Positions 1 to 6,714 of a stretch of DNA of 16,351 nucleotides are shown here, in pieces. The stretch comes from JAKVKY01 sp964293585. GTDB taxonomy: Bacteria > Bacillota > Negativicutes > Acidaminococcales > Acidaminococcaceae. Where the stretch lies: NCBI GenBank assembly GCA_964293585.1, contig CAXYYS010000045.1:1-16351 (forward strand), written 5' to 3'. Below the pieces are notes generated by a model. The model was not told the DNA's origin, did not search any database, and saw only the letters and a program-made list of their open reading frames with translations. Each line of letters begins with the position of its first letter. Position 1 is the stretch's first letter. The position numbers and the translations under genes were made by a program.

Positions 1-3
1 GGC

Positions 4-612
4 ATGGCCTGGCAATTTATGGTGGAGGACCTGGCTGCCGTGGCACCCTGGTCGCAAACTTTCGGCGGCGGGCAGGCCACGGCCACCAGTCGCGGTACCC
101 TGGAAATCAACCAGATTCCGGCAGAAAAATTGGATGCCGCCATCGCAGCCACCCAGGCCGCTCATTTATATCTGGGCGGTACCGGCACCACGGTCCGGGC
201 CGTGGTCGCCTGCAAAGGCACCTGCTGCCGCCGCGGTCTTTTTGATGTAACTGCCCTGGCCCAGGAACTACAAAACGCGCTGCTGGGACAAACCGTGCCT
301 AAAAAATTCAAGATTGGCGTCTTTGGCTGCATGAACAGCACCGGTAAAGCCCGCAGCCAGGATTTTGGTATCCTGCCTTCCGTCAAGGAACTGGGCAAAT
401 TTGAAATTTCTCTGGGCGGCATGATGGGCAAATCCCCAGCCTTAGGTTACACGATTGAACGTACCTTTACCCGGGAGCAAATTTTCTCCGCCGTGCAAAT
501 CGTCCTGGAAAAATATCGCGCTCATGGTGACAAGGGCGAGCGTTTGCGCCATCTGTTTGACCGCCAGCCCCAAGTATTGGAAGAAATCAAACAAGCGCTG
601 CAAGCATTATAA
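4..612 (+). CDS. Sulfite/nitrite reductase-like siroheme-type small protein
   Basis: The 202-residue product has the layout of a single nitrite/sulfite reductase unit. A ferredoxin-like half domain (about residues 22-68, including TATSRGTLEINQIP) is followed by a 4Fe-4S/siroheme-type domain (about 66-175). The first cluster motif is CKGTCC (C70, C74, C75), where the family normally has C-x5-C; spacing is C-x3-C-C here. The second is GCMNSTGKA (C109), where the family has C-x3-C; the last cysteine, normally bridging cluster and siroheme, is T113. The downstream KARSQDFGI segment still fits the family. Cofactor binding is therefore doubtful and the electron-transfer role is not predictable. Only three bases precede the ATG, so no ribosome binding site can be seen and the true start may lie outside the window. 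No partner reductase subunit is visible. Family assignment is fairly secure; function is not. Confidence 0.75.
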   Translation: MAWQFMVEDLAAVAPWSQTFGGGQATATSRGTLEINQIPAEKLDAAIAATQAAHLYLGGTGTTVRAVVACKGTCCRRGLFDVTALAQELQNALLGQTVPKKFKIGVFGCMNSTGKARSQDFGILPSVKELGKFEISLGGMMGKSPALGYTIERTFTREQIFSAVQIVLEKYRAHGDKGERLRHLFDRQPQVLEEIKQALQAL

Positions 613-621
613 AAATTAAAT

Positions 622-754
622 TACGAGCGAGGGATATCTTTGTTTCCGCCGACGCTTCAACAAGACAGGCTGGCTGTATAAGTTAGTCGCCGCGACGTTA
701 CGCGGCTCCGTCGTATCTCAGCATACGGCTGCACAAAGGCATCCCTCGCCCGTA
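622..754. repeat. 133-bp palindromic element
   Basis: Arms at 622-642 and 734-754 form a 21-bp inverted repeat with three mismatches (core gcgagggat / atccctcgc). Inside lies a perfect nested hairpin, gccgcg-acgtta-cgcggc (689-706), and a weaker pair around ggctgtata/catacggct. The whole segment could fold as a branched cruciform or RNA. It does not resemble a simple terminator because no T-run follows the right arm. It could be a MITE-like or REP-like mobile repeat or a structured 3' UTR of the upstream gene; no target-site duplication was recognised. Confidence 0.55.
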
Positions 755-810
755 TTATATTTCCGTATTATATTTCCGTATTATATTTCCGTATTATATT
801 TCCGTATTAT
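751..810. repeat. 13-bp tandem repeat, about 4.6 copies
   Basis: The unit cgtattatatttc is repeated perfectly at 751-763, 764-776, 777-789 and 790-802, with an eight-base partial fifth copy at 803-810. The array begins inside the right arm of the 622-754 palindrome and ends directly before the terminator stem. Perfect copies suggest recent slippage expansion, so copy number may vary between strains. Confidence 0.9.
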
Positions 811-812
811 AA

Positions 813-842
813 AAACCCTGCCGCTTGGCAGGGTTTATTTTT
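813..842 (+). terminator. Rho-independent terminator
   Basis: A perfect 10-bp stem, aaaccctgcc (813-822) with ggcagggttt (827-836) and a four-base loop, is followed by tattttta. It would end transcription from the gene at 4-612. The A-run on its left side (811-815) could make it weakly bidirectional. Confidence 0.85.
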
Positions 843-886
843 ACAACAAAATTTGTATTGTAATGACAGATATTACCTTCAGTAAG

Positions 887-1167
887 AATTGGAAACGAAT
901 GCAAGCGATACGCGCAAGCAGAATATGCTGGCAGGAGAGCTCCTGCATTAGCAATTGGAAACGAATGCAAGCGATACGCGCAAGCAGAATATAATGGCAG
1001 AGTAGCTCCTGCCGCAACAATTGGCACTGAATGCGCAGTTTTGCCAGCTAAGCGAGGCGTCGCGCAGCACTCTGATTTTGCGAAGCAAAATATGTGCGAA
1101 GCAGCCGAGCGCAGCGGCATAAACAGCATTCAGTGACTGTTGCCAAGGAGCTACCCTGCCATGTATT
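887..1167. repeat. Dispersed 66-bp-unit repeat/palindrome element, copy 1
   Basis: Two tandem 66-bp units (887-952, 953-1018) share an identical 40-bp first part, starting aattggaaacgaatgcaagc, and a more variable 26-bp second part containing tagctcctgc-type palindromes (for example gcaggagagctcctgc at 932-947). A third, diverged unit starts at 1019 and becomes a palindrome: cactgaatgc (1025-1034) pairs with gcattcagtg (1126-1135), with an inner hairpin attttgc-gaa-gcaaaat (1075-1091). The right end (1133-1167) is an inverted partial copy of the unit: its gagctaccctgcc is the complement of the ggcagggtagctc form. The element lies between two convergent transcription units. A related copy is at 12381-12659. 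No protein is encoded convincingly. Confidence 0.8.
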
Positions 1168-1193
1168 TTAGTATTACACGCAGATCTAGTCTA

Positions 1194-2456
1194 TTATTTC
1201 TTAAAGAAGTCGCTAAAATCAAACGTAGCAAAATAATCCGCCGGCGTCTCCGCCCTGCGAATCAGCTTCACGCTGCCATCCGTCTGCAAGAGCAATTCCG
1301 CGCTGCGCAGTTTGCCGTTATAATTGTAGCCCATGCTGAACCCGTGCGCGCCGGCATCGTGGATAAACAGATAATCGCCGCGATCAATCCGGGGCAGCGC
1401 CCGGTCGATGGCAAACTTGTCGCTGTTCTCGCACAGTCCGCCCACCACATCGTAAACATGGTCGCAGGGCAGACCTTCCTTGCCCAGCACCGTGATATGA
1501 TGATAAGCGCCGTAAATGCAGGGACGCATCAGATTAGCCGCGCAGGCGTCGCAGCCGATATATTCCTTGTAAATATGTTTTTCGTGAATGGCCTGGGTAA
1601 TCAACGCGCCGTAAGGAGCCAGCATATAACGGCCCATCTCCGTAAAGATTTTTACATCGCCCATGCCTGCCGGTACCAGCACTTCGTCAAAAGCTTTGTG
1701 CACACCCTCGCCGATGGCCAGGATATCGTTATCCGGCTGCTCCGGTTTGTAGGCGATGCCCACGCCGCCGCTCAGATTGATAAACTCAATATGGGCGCCG
1801 GTTTCCTGGTGCAGTTCCACCGCTACCTTAAAGAGGATGCGGGCCAGTTCCGGATAATAAGCATTGGTCACCGTGTTGGAAGCCAAAAAGGCATGCATGC
1901 CAAAATGTTTCACACCTTTTTGCAACAGGATGCGATAAGCTTCGGTCAGTTGGGCACGAGTCATGCCGTACTTGGCATCTCCCGGGTTATCCATAATATT
2001 ATTAGCAATAGCAAAATGTCCGCCGGGATTGTAACGGCAGCACACGGTTTCAGGAATCCCCGCCACCTTTTCCAAAAAGTCAATATGGGTAATATCATCC
2101 AGGTTGATGATAACGCCCATCTTTTTGGCCAGCTGCATATCTTCCACCGGCGTCTCGTTGGAGCTGAACATGATCTGGTGTTCCTTCAGGCCCACCGCTT
2201 CGCTCATCATCAGCTCGGTATAAGAAGAACAATCCGCACCGCAATCTTCTTCTTTTAAAATTTGCAACAGGAACGGGTTGGGTGTCGCCTTGACAGCAAA
2301 ATATTCCTTAAAGCCCTTGTTCCAGCTAAAAGCTTTATTGACGCGCCGGGCTGTTTCCCGGATGCCCTTTTCATCATACAGATAAAAAGGCGTAGGATAG
2401 GTAGCAGCGATCTTGGCCACTTGTTCTTTAGTCACGAACGGAATTTTCTTACTCAT
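1194..2456 (-). CDS. lysA: Diaminopimelate decarboxylase
   Basis: This 420-residue fold-type III PLP enzyme would decarboxylate meso-diaminopimelate to L-lysine, the last step of lysine synthesis, in the cytoplasm. The PLP lysine is K56 in EYFAVKATPNP, the glycine-rich phosphate-binding stretch is INLSGGVGI (about 226-234), and the catalytic cysteine motif is CENSD (342-346), preceded by MRPCIYGAYHH (about 310-320). The length matches the family. The ATG is about nine bases downstream of an AGGGG sequence, and a near-consensus promoter lies at 2500-2528. The leader is only about 37 nt, which leaves no room for a lysine riboswitch. It seems to be transcribed alone. A related ornithine or carboxynorspermidine decarboxylase is possible but less likely given the full DapDC-type motifs. 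Confidence 0.9.
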   Translation of the reverse strand: MSKKIPFVTKEQVAKIAATYPTPFYLYDEKGIRETARRVNKAFSWNKGFKEYFAVKATPNPFLLQILKEEDCGADCSSYTELMMSEAVGLKEHQIMFSSNETPVEDMQLAKKMGVIINLDDITHIDFLEKVAGIPETVCCRYNPGGHFAIANNIMDNPGDAKYGMTRAQLTEAYRILLQKGVKHFGMHAFLASNTVTNAYYPELARILFKVAVELHQETGAHIEFINLSGGVGIAYKPEQPDNDILAIGEGVHKAFDEVLVPAGMGDVKIFTEMGRYMLAPYGALITQAIHEKHIYKEYIGCDACAANLMRPCIYGAYHHITVLGKEGLPCDHVYDVVGGLCENSDKFAIDRALPRIDRGDYLFIHDAGAHGFSMGYNYNGKLRSAELLLQTDGSVKLIRRAETPADYFATFDFSDFFKK

Positions 2457-2499
2457 TCTGGAAGCCCCTCTCTCTCATCATACCAACAAATATATTAAA

Positions 2500-2528
2500 A
2501 ATATAACCTACCCGCCCGTCCTTGTCAA
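2500..2528 (-). promoter_or_regulatory. Promoter of lysA
   Basis: Read on the minus strand, TTGACA (2523-2528), a 17-base spacer and TATATT (2500-2505) form a near-consensus sigma-70-type promoter. The expected start site is near 2493, giving a leader of about 37 nt before the lysA ATG. Confidence 0.8.
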
Positions 2529-2573
2529 TGCGCCCCCGCAAAAACCGGGATTAAAATCAGGCGCGTCCCCGGA

Positions 2574-2608
2574 CAGAAAAAAGACCGCACGCCAGGCAGG
2601 CGGTCTTT
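2574..2608 (-). terminator. Rho-independent terminator of the small secreted-protein gene
   Basis: A perfect 9-bp stem is formed by aaagaccgc (2580-2588) and gcggtcttt (2600-2608) with an 11-base loop. On the minus strand it is followed by a T-run (complement of the A-run at 2577-2582). It lies 12 bases past the stop codon of the 2621-3064 gene and separates it from lysA. Confidence 0.85.
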
Positions 2609-2620
2609 GCATGAACTTAC

Positions 2621-3064
2621 TTATTTCTTAGCCGGTGCTTGTGCCGGAGCCGTAACCGGGCCAAAGCTGAAAGAATCAATCAAAGACTTTTCGCCTTCTT
2701 TAGCGAATACAAACTGGAAGTTAACTAACTTTTCTTTGGAGAAACCTGCCTGGTACAGCAGCACATCTGCCTTATCGGCGCGCTCAAAAACTCTGAACTT
2801 AGTTTCGCCCTTAACGGTACCAAACTTGTCCGTCACGGTTTTTTGCAGGGCAGCCAGAGCAGCGGCGTCAATTTTCTTTTCCAGGCCCGGAGTAAAAATA
2901 CCCTTCAGGCTGGATACCGTAGCCGTAGAATTGGTCATGGCGCTCAAAAGCTTTTCTGCATTTTTCTGCTCAGCGTTCAGGGCACTGCCATCGCCGGCGG
3001 CAAAAGCCACCATACTAAAAGCCAGAGTCATGATCATACTTACTAACAGAATTAATTTTTTCAT
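2621..3064 (-). CDS. Small secreted protein of unknown function
   Basis: The 147-residue product starts with a clear Sec signal peptide: positively charged MKK, a hydrophobic core to about residue 18, and a likely cleavage site at AFA-A near residues 20-23. There is no lipobox cysteine. The mature part of about 125 residues has an amphipathic helical start (AEQKNAEKLLSAM), then an alternating beta-rich segment (FRVFERADKADVLLYQAGF, then LVNFQFVF), ending in a short Ala/Pro/Lys tail. The pattern recalls DUF3887-type small extracytoplasmic domains, but this is a weak resemblance and no function is assigned. AAGGAGGA lies about seven bases before the ATG. It has its own promoter (3141-3170) and terminator, so it is a monocistronic gene. 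Confidence 0.75.
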   Translation of the reverse strand: MKKLILLVSMIMTLAFSMVAFAAGDGSALNAEQKNAEKLLSAMTNSTATVSSLKGIFTPGLEKKIDAAALAALQKTVTDKFGTVKGETKFRVFERADKADVLLYQAGFSKEKLVNFQFVFAKEGEKSLIDSFSFGPVTAPAQAPAKK

Positions 3065-3140
3065 TACTATATCCTCCTTAAGATTAAATTATCCTTCTCC
3101 ATCTCCAAATAAAACTTACAAAACAACACTTTACGAGTCT

Positions 3141-3170
3141 ATTATACACCAAAGGCCCACTTTCTCACAA
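3141..3170 (-). promoter_or_regulatory. Promoter of the small secreted-protein gene
   Basis: On the minus strand TTGTGA (3165-3170), an 18-base spacer and a perfect TATAAT (3141-3146) precede the gene, with an expected start site near 3134 and a leader of about 70 nt. The promoter sits in the short gap after the HAD phosphatase stop codon. Confidence 0.65.
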
Positions 3171-3184
3171 TTAATTTTATCAGT

Positions 3185-4009
3185 TCACAGATATTTTAGA
3201 ATTTCCTTAGCGTGGGGCAGGATAATATCCGGCTTTACCGGTCCTCTCTCCACATCGGCCAGCGTAGCTTCACCGGTCAGGACCAGGATCGCCAGGATAC
3301 CGTTCCTGGTACCGAAAGCAATATCCGTACTCAGCCGGTCGCCCACCATGGCAATCTCGTTTTTCTGGAAACCGGTCCGTTCCATGACCGTATCTACCAT
3401 ATACTGGTACGGTTTCCCCGTGATGAACTGCGGTTTTTTACCGGTAGCCGTTTCGATAGCCGCCAAAAAAGCGCCCGTGTCGGGAATATATTCGCCGCCT
3501 TCGATGGGACAGCGTACATCGGGATGGGTAGCCACATAAGGCACGCCCCGGTCAATAAGCCGGCAGGCGATGGTCAGGTTGGCATAAGTCAAGGTCTGGT
3601 CAAAACCTACCACCACATAATCGGCGCCTTCTTCCAAAGTCGTAGTCAGGGTAAAACCGCCGGCGGCAATGTTGCGTTTCAGTTCCGGCGTCCCCAGGAC
3701 AAAAAGTCTGGCGCCCGGTTTAAGATGCCGCAGCGTAGCCACCATCGCGTCCGTAGAAATTAAAATGTTTTCCCTGGTCACAGGTACGCCCATGCCGTTC
3801 ATGCGGCGCACGTAGTGGGCGTGGTCCCGGCTGCTGTTATTGGTCACCAGAAAATATTTCCGGCCGGCCGCGGTCAATTTTTCAAAAAATCCTTCCATGC
3901 CGGGAATAACTTGTTCGCCTAAATTAATCGTCCCGTCCATGTCAAACAAAAAACACTTAATCTTTTTTAGCTGCGCCAAATTTTGCTGCTGTTCCGTTTT
4001 GGTATTCAC
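3185..4009 (-). CDS. HAD-superfamily subclass IIA phosphatase (NagD/PGP-like)
   Basis: The 274-residue product carries all four HAD motifs. Motif I is DMDGT (23-27, D23 the nucleophile), motif II is VTNNSS (55-60), motif III includes K199 in TGKPYQYM, and motif IV is GDRLSTD (223-229). A cap of the IIA type lies between motifs II and III (about 85-195). Such enzymes dephosphorylate sugar phosphates, nucleotides or phosphoglycolate in the cytoplasm; the substrate cannot be read from the sequence. The start codon is GTG at 4009-4007 with AAAGGA about 12 bases upstream. A TTG at residue 11 is an alternative start and leaves all motifs intact. It lies 112 bases downstream of the LysR gene on the same strand, with no clear terminator between them, so read-through is possible. 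Confidence 0.85.
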   Translation of the reverse strand: MNTKTEQQQNLAQLKKIKCFLFDMDGTINLGEQVIPGMEGFFEKLTAAGRKYFLVTNNSSRDHAHYVRRMNGMGVPVTRENILISTDAMVATLRHLKPGARLFVLGTPELKRNIAAGGFTLTTTLEEGADYVVVGFDQTLTYANLTIACRLIDRGVPYVATHPDVRCPIEGGEYIPDTGAFLAAIETATGKKPQFITGKPYQYMVDTVMERTGFQKNEIAMVGDRLSTDIAFGTRNGILAILVLTGEATLADVERGPVKPDIILPHAKEILKYL

Positions 4010-4047
4010 GTTTTTAAAAATCCTTTCCGGTTTCCGTTGCCGTTTTC

Positions 4048-4073
4048 GATTTTAGTTTTCTATTTTAGTTTTC
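4048..4073. repeat. Short 13-bp tandem repeat (two copies)
   Basis: Units gattttagttttc (4048-4060) and tattttagttttc (4061-4073) differ at one base. They are flanked by several ccgttg/gccgtt words (around 4034, 4073, 4093 and 4107). The array fills part of the gap between the LysR gene's stop codon and the HAD gene. No function is evident. Confidence 0.6.
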
Positions 4074-4121
4074 CGTTGTAAATTTCTCGTGGCCGTTGGC
4101 ACATTACGTTGCCGTTTTTTC

Positions 4122-5003
4122 TTATCTGTCTTCGCCTTCGGCTTCAAAGAACGGATATTGTTGCACAAAATCAATAAAAGCTTTCACAGTAGGCAGTACC
4201 GCCGTCTCTTCATTATACAACATCCAGCTGGTACGGAACAAAGGTTTGCCTTCCTTATCCCTTAAAATCAGCGTGTGTATGCTTTTCTCGTCCGCAATTA
4301 TCCGGTACGGGATGATGGAATAACCCAGACCGTGTTTCACCATGTGCTTGCAGCTTTCCAGTCTGCCCACATGCATACTGATCTTGGAGGGTTCCTCAAA
4401 ATGCTCGCCCCACCATTTTTCCAGCTGGGACCGGACCAGGCTGTCGCTCTGATAATCAATCCGGGGCAGTTCCGGCAGCTTGGACAGCTCTATAGGTTGC
4501 CGAGAAGCGATACAGATAGGTTCGTCGTACAGTTTAAACTTGCGGGTATAGCCGTAATCCACGCTGACAAAACCCAGGTGCAGTTTTTGCTGGTGGACGG
4601 ACATAGAGATGGTCTTGCTCCAATCCGTGGTCACCGTGTAACGCACCGCAGGATGCAAAGCTTGAAATTTTTCCAGCAGTTTGGGCAGCGTATATAATGT
4701 AAAATAGTTCGAAGCGCCGATGTCGATCGTCCCTGCAATTTCATTATTCATTTCCTGAACCTGGTTTTTGATGGAATGCAGCTGCTGCAGGATTTCTTCA
4801 GCCTGATGCGCCAGATATTCGCCCTCCGGCGTAAATTTTATACCCTTGGTACTTCTGGTTACCACCCGCACATTAAATTCCGTTTCAATATTTTGCAGCC
4901 GCGCCGTCAAAGCCGGCTGCGACATATACAACAGCTGAGCCGCTTTGGTAATATTCTTAGTACGATGCAGTTCTTGTAAAATCTGCCAGTCCCTGTCTTC
5001 CAT
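4122..5003 (-). CDS. LysR-family transcriptional regulator, likely of the citrate operon
   Basis: The product (293 residues from the chosen start) has an N-terminal winged helix-turn-helix of the LysR type (about residues 1-60, with ITKAAQLLYMSQPALTARLQ as the recognition region), a linker helix (about 60-85) and a periplasmic-binding-protein-like effector domain (about 88-290). An ATG ten codons upstream (5033) is in frame, but GAGGTG lies seven bases before the ATG at 5003, and family proteins start just before this helix, so 5003 is preferred. The gene is transcribed away from the citrate transporter gene, with about 276 bp between start codons. LysR regulators commonly activate a divergent operon and repress themselves. 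Control by citrate or a related acid is therefore likely but inferred from position only. Confidence 0.88.
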   Translation of the reverse strand: MEDRDWQILQELHRTKNITKAAQLLYMSQPALTARLQNIETEFNVRVVTRSTKGIKFTPEGEYLAHQAEEILQQLHSIKNQVQEMNNEIAGTIDIGASNYFTLYTLPKLLEKFQALHPAVRYTVTTDWSKTISMSVHQQKLHLGFVSVDYGYTRKFKLYDEPICIASRQPIELSKLPELPRIDYQSDSLVRSQLEKWWGEHFEEPSKISMHVGRLESCKHMVKHGLGYSIIPYRIIADEKSIHTLILRDKEGKPLFRTSWMLYNEETAVLPTVKAFIDFVQQYPFFEAEGEDR

Positions 5004-5055
5004 AAATTTACACCTCATTTCCCTGACTAACAAGTGAACCGGTTATTCTTGTCCC

Positions 5056-5061
5056 ATTATA
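5056..5061 (-). promoter_or_regulatory. -10 element of the LysR gene promoter
   Basis: On the minus strand TG-T-TATAAT forms an extended -10 box about 53 bases before the LysR start codon. No good -35 box is seen at the normal distance, which fits an extended -10 promoter. Confidence 0.5.
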
Positions 5062-5152
5062 ACACAAGAAAGCATCCCCCGGAGTAAAGTTTGCGTTAGC
5101 CAGCCCGGCAATCGCGTCTGGCTCCAGTTTTCACCGGGTTCATTAATTTTAC

Positions 5153-5168
5153 AAATTGCCAACAATTT
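5153..5168. promoter_or_regulatory. Candidate LysR-type operator
   Basis: The perfect dyad aaattg-ccaa-caattt sits just upstream of the citrate operon -35 box, at about -62 to -47 from the predicted start site. This is where LysR activators usually bind. It does not match the T-N11-A form exactly, so the assignment rests on symmetry and position. Confidence 0.45.
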
Positions 5169-5179
5169 TCTTTTTCAAT

Positions 5180-5208
5180 TTTACAAAAATTCTGTGCGCA
5201 TTTAATAT
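5180..5208 (+). promoter_or_regulatory. Promoter of the citrate operon
   Basis: TTTACA (5180-5185), a 17-base spacer and TAATAT (5203-5208) precede the transporter gene, with an expected start site near 5215. Downstream, a second dyad, agtatcg (5223-5229) with cgatact (5240-5246), would lie in the first 35 nt of the mRNA and may be an operator or a leader hairpin. Confidence 0.6.
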
Positions 5209-5279
5209 TAAAAGTAAGAAGCAGTATCGTAACCCGATTCGATACTCACAACACATTTTATAAAAGGAGGTTCTTGACC

Positions 5280-6623
5280 ATGGCATCACAAACTATGCTT
5301 GCAATCGTCGGCTTTTTAATGATCGTCATCATCGTCTGGGCCTTGCTGCAGAGCAAGACCAACCCCGTACCTATCTTTGTGGTTGTTCCTATCGTGGCCG
5401 CAGTAATCTGCGGTTTTGGTCCCAACGAAATTTTTAAATTTGTTTCTTCCGGTGTCGGTAAAACCTGGTCCACGGCAGTCTTGTTCATCTTCTCCATTAT
5501 CTATTTCTCCATGATGGGTGATGTGGGATTGTTTGATCCTCTGGTTAACTGGCTGGTAAAACACGCCGGCTCCAACATCGTCATGGTCACGGTGGCCACC
5601 GGTTGTATCGCCGTCATCACCCATCTGGACGGCGCCCTGGCTTCCACTTTGTTAATTACGATTCCGGCCATGCTGCCCGTTTATAAAAAACTGCACATCC
5701 GTCCGGTAGTCATCTGCGTCATCATCGGCGCCGCCATGAGTATCATGAACCTGCTCCCCTGGGGCGGTCCTGTAGCACGGTGCGCCGCCATCTTAGGCGT
5801 ATCCCCTGAAGGTATCTGGAAAGAATTAATTCCCCTGCAGGGTGTGGGCCTGGTAATCGTTCTGCTCTTCTCCGCTTACATGGGCATCATCGAAAAACGT
5901 CGCGGCGCCGGCCTGGTTCCTACCGGCAAGGCTGCCGAGCTTTCTGAAGCCATGGACGGCGTGGAAGCAGGTAGCGCCGACGCAGCTGCAGTTGCAGCTA
6001 TGAAACGTCCTAAACTGATCTGGATTAATGCTATCATTACCCTGGCCGTTATCCTGTCCCTGTGCTTTACCAAGATTCCGATGTACGCCGCTTTCATGTT
6101 TGGTTTAGCGGTAGCCCTGTTAGTAAATTTCCCCGGCGCCAAAGCTCAGGCCGCTGCTATTAAGATGCACGCCGCCACCGCTTTGACCATGCCCATGGTA
6201 CTGCTTGCCTCCGGCGTTTTCCTGGGCGTTTTGACCGGGTCCAAGATGATTGACGCCATGGCTAAGACCATGATTACCCTGGTACCTAGTTTTGTAGGTC
6301 CCCATCTGCAGGTTGTGTTCGGTTTCTTCGCCGTTCCCATCGGCCTGCTCCTGGGCACAGATTCCTATTTCTTCGGTTTAATGCCTCTGGCTATCGGCAT
6401 GGGCAAAGAATTTGGCGTAGCTGCTCACGATATGATGATGGCCATGTTAATTGGCAAAAACTATGCCGTGCTGGTAACTCCCCACGCCGCTACCACGTTC
6501 CTGTGCTGCGGCCTGGCCGGTATCGAACTGAAAGAACTTTTCAAGTTCTGTACCCCGTACCTGTGGGTATTGTCCTGGATTTCCCTGGCCTGCGCTTTGG
6601 CCCTGGGTATCCTCCACTTCTAA
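5280..6623 (+). CDS. CitMHS-family citrate transporter
   Basis: This 447-residue, very hydrophobic protein has roughly 11-12 membrane segments and matches the citrate-metal symporter family. Recognisable blocks are MLAIVGFLMIVIIVWALL at the start, the GDVGLFDPLVNWLVK loop (about residues 80-95), the conserved THLDGALASTLLITIPAMLP stretch (about 116-136) and MNLLPWGGPVAR (about 157-168). A charged cytoplasmic loop follows near residues 201-240. Characterised family members co-transport citrate with Mg2+ or Ca2+ ions; the metal used here is not predictable. AGGAGG lies nine bases before the ATG at 5280. An in-frame TTG at 5274 is too close to that site. The gene leads the citrate lyase operon, which strongly supports citrate as substrate. 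Confidence 0.9.
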   Translation: MASQTMLAIVGFLMIVIIVWALLQSKTNPVPIFVVVPIVAAVICGFGPNEIFKFVSSGVGKTWSTAVLFIFSIIYFSMMGDVGLFDPLVNWLVKHAGSNIVMVTVATGCIAVITHLDGALASTLLITIPAMLPVYKKLHIRPVVICVIIGAAMSIMNLLPWGGPVARCAAILGVSPEGIWKELIPLQGVGLVIVLLFSAYMGIIEKRRGAGLVPTGKAAELSEAMDGVEAGSADAAAVAAMKRPKLIWINAIITLAVILSLCFTKIPMYAAFMFGLAVALLVNFPGAKAQAAAIKMHAATALTMPMVLLASGVFLGVLTGSKMIDAMAKTMITLVPSFVGPHLQVVFGFFAVPIGLLLGTDSYFFGLMPLAIGMGKEFGVAAHDMMMAMLIGKNYAVLVTPHAATTFLCCGLAGIELKELFKFCTPYLWVLSWISLACALALGILHF

Positions 6624-6637
6624 CTGACAAAAATATA

Positions 6638-6680
6638 GTAGCCGGTGCAGCTGGAATTTACACCTCCAGTGCCCGGCTAC
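6638..6680 (+). promoter_or_regulatory. Intercistronic stem-loop between transporter and lyase genes
   Basis: gtagccgg (6638-6645) pairs with ccggctac (6673-6680), and gca plus ctgga pair with tccag plus tgc further in, with one-base bulges. This gives about 16 bp of stem and a nine-base loop. No T-run follows, so it is not a standard terminator. It may stabilise the transporter mRNA or mark a processing point that sets the ratio of transporter to lyase. Confidence 0.6.
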
Positions 6681-6714
6681 AAACCTATCTGACAAACTAC
6701 TAAGGAGGATGAAA

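Noticed and set aside
887..1018. Possible CRISPR-like array (40-bp identical repeats with 26-bp differing spacers)
   Set aside because: The 26-bp parts are themselves about 65% alike and palindromic, only two clear units exist, and parts recur inverted and at 12381. It is a repeat element, not a CRISPR.
794..1129. Minus-strand open frame of 111 codons
   Set aside because: It only translates the terminator and the repeat units (the same peptide appears twice) and has no ribosome binding site.
1140..2258. Long plus-strand open frame of 372 codons
   Set aside because: It is antisense to lysA, has no convincing ribosome binding site or protein family features, and the minus-strand frame has all DapDC motifs.
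2457..2530. Lysine riboswitch upstream of lysA
   Set aside because: The promoter places the start site about 37 nt before the ATG, too short for the lysine aptamer, and no aptamer pattern was seen.
2607..3539. Plus-strand open frame of 310 codons across two genes
   Set aside because: It runs antisense across the secreted-protein gene and into the HAD gene and shows no family features.
5003..5033. Longer LysR start at 5033
   Set aside because: The ATG at 5003 has GAGGTG at the right distance and fits the family start; the extra ten residues are not helix-turn-helix sequence.
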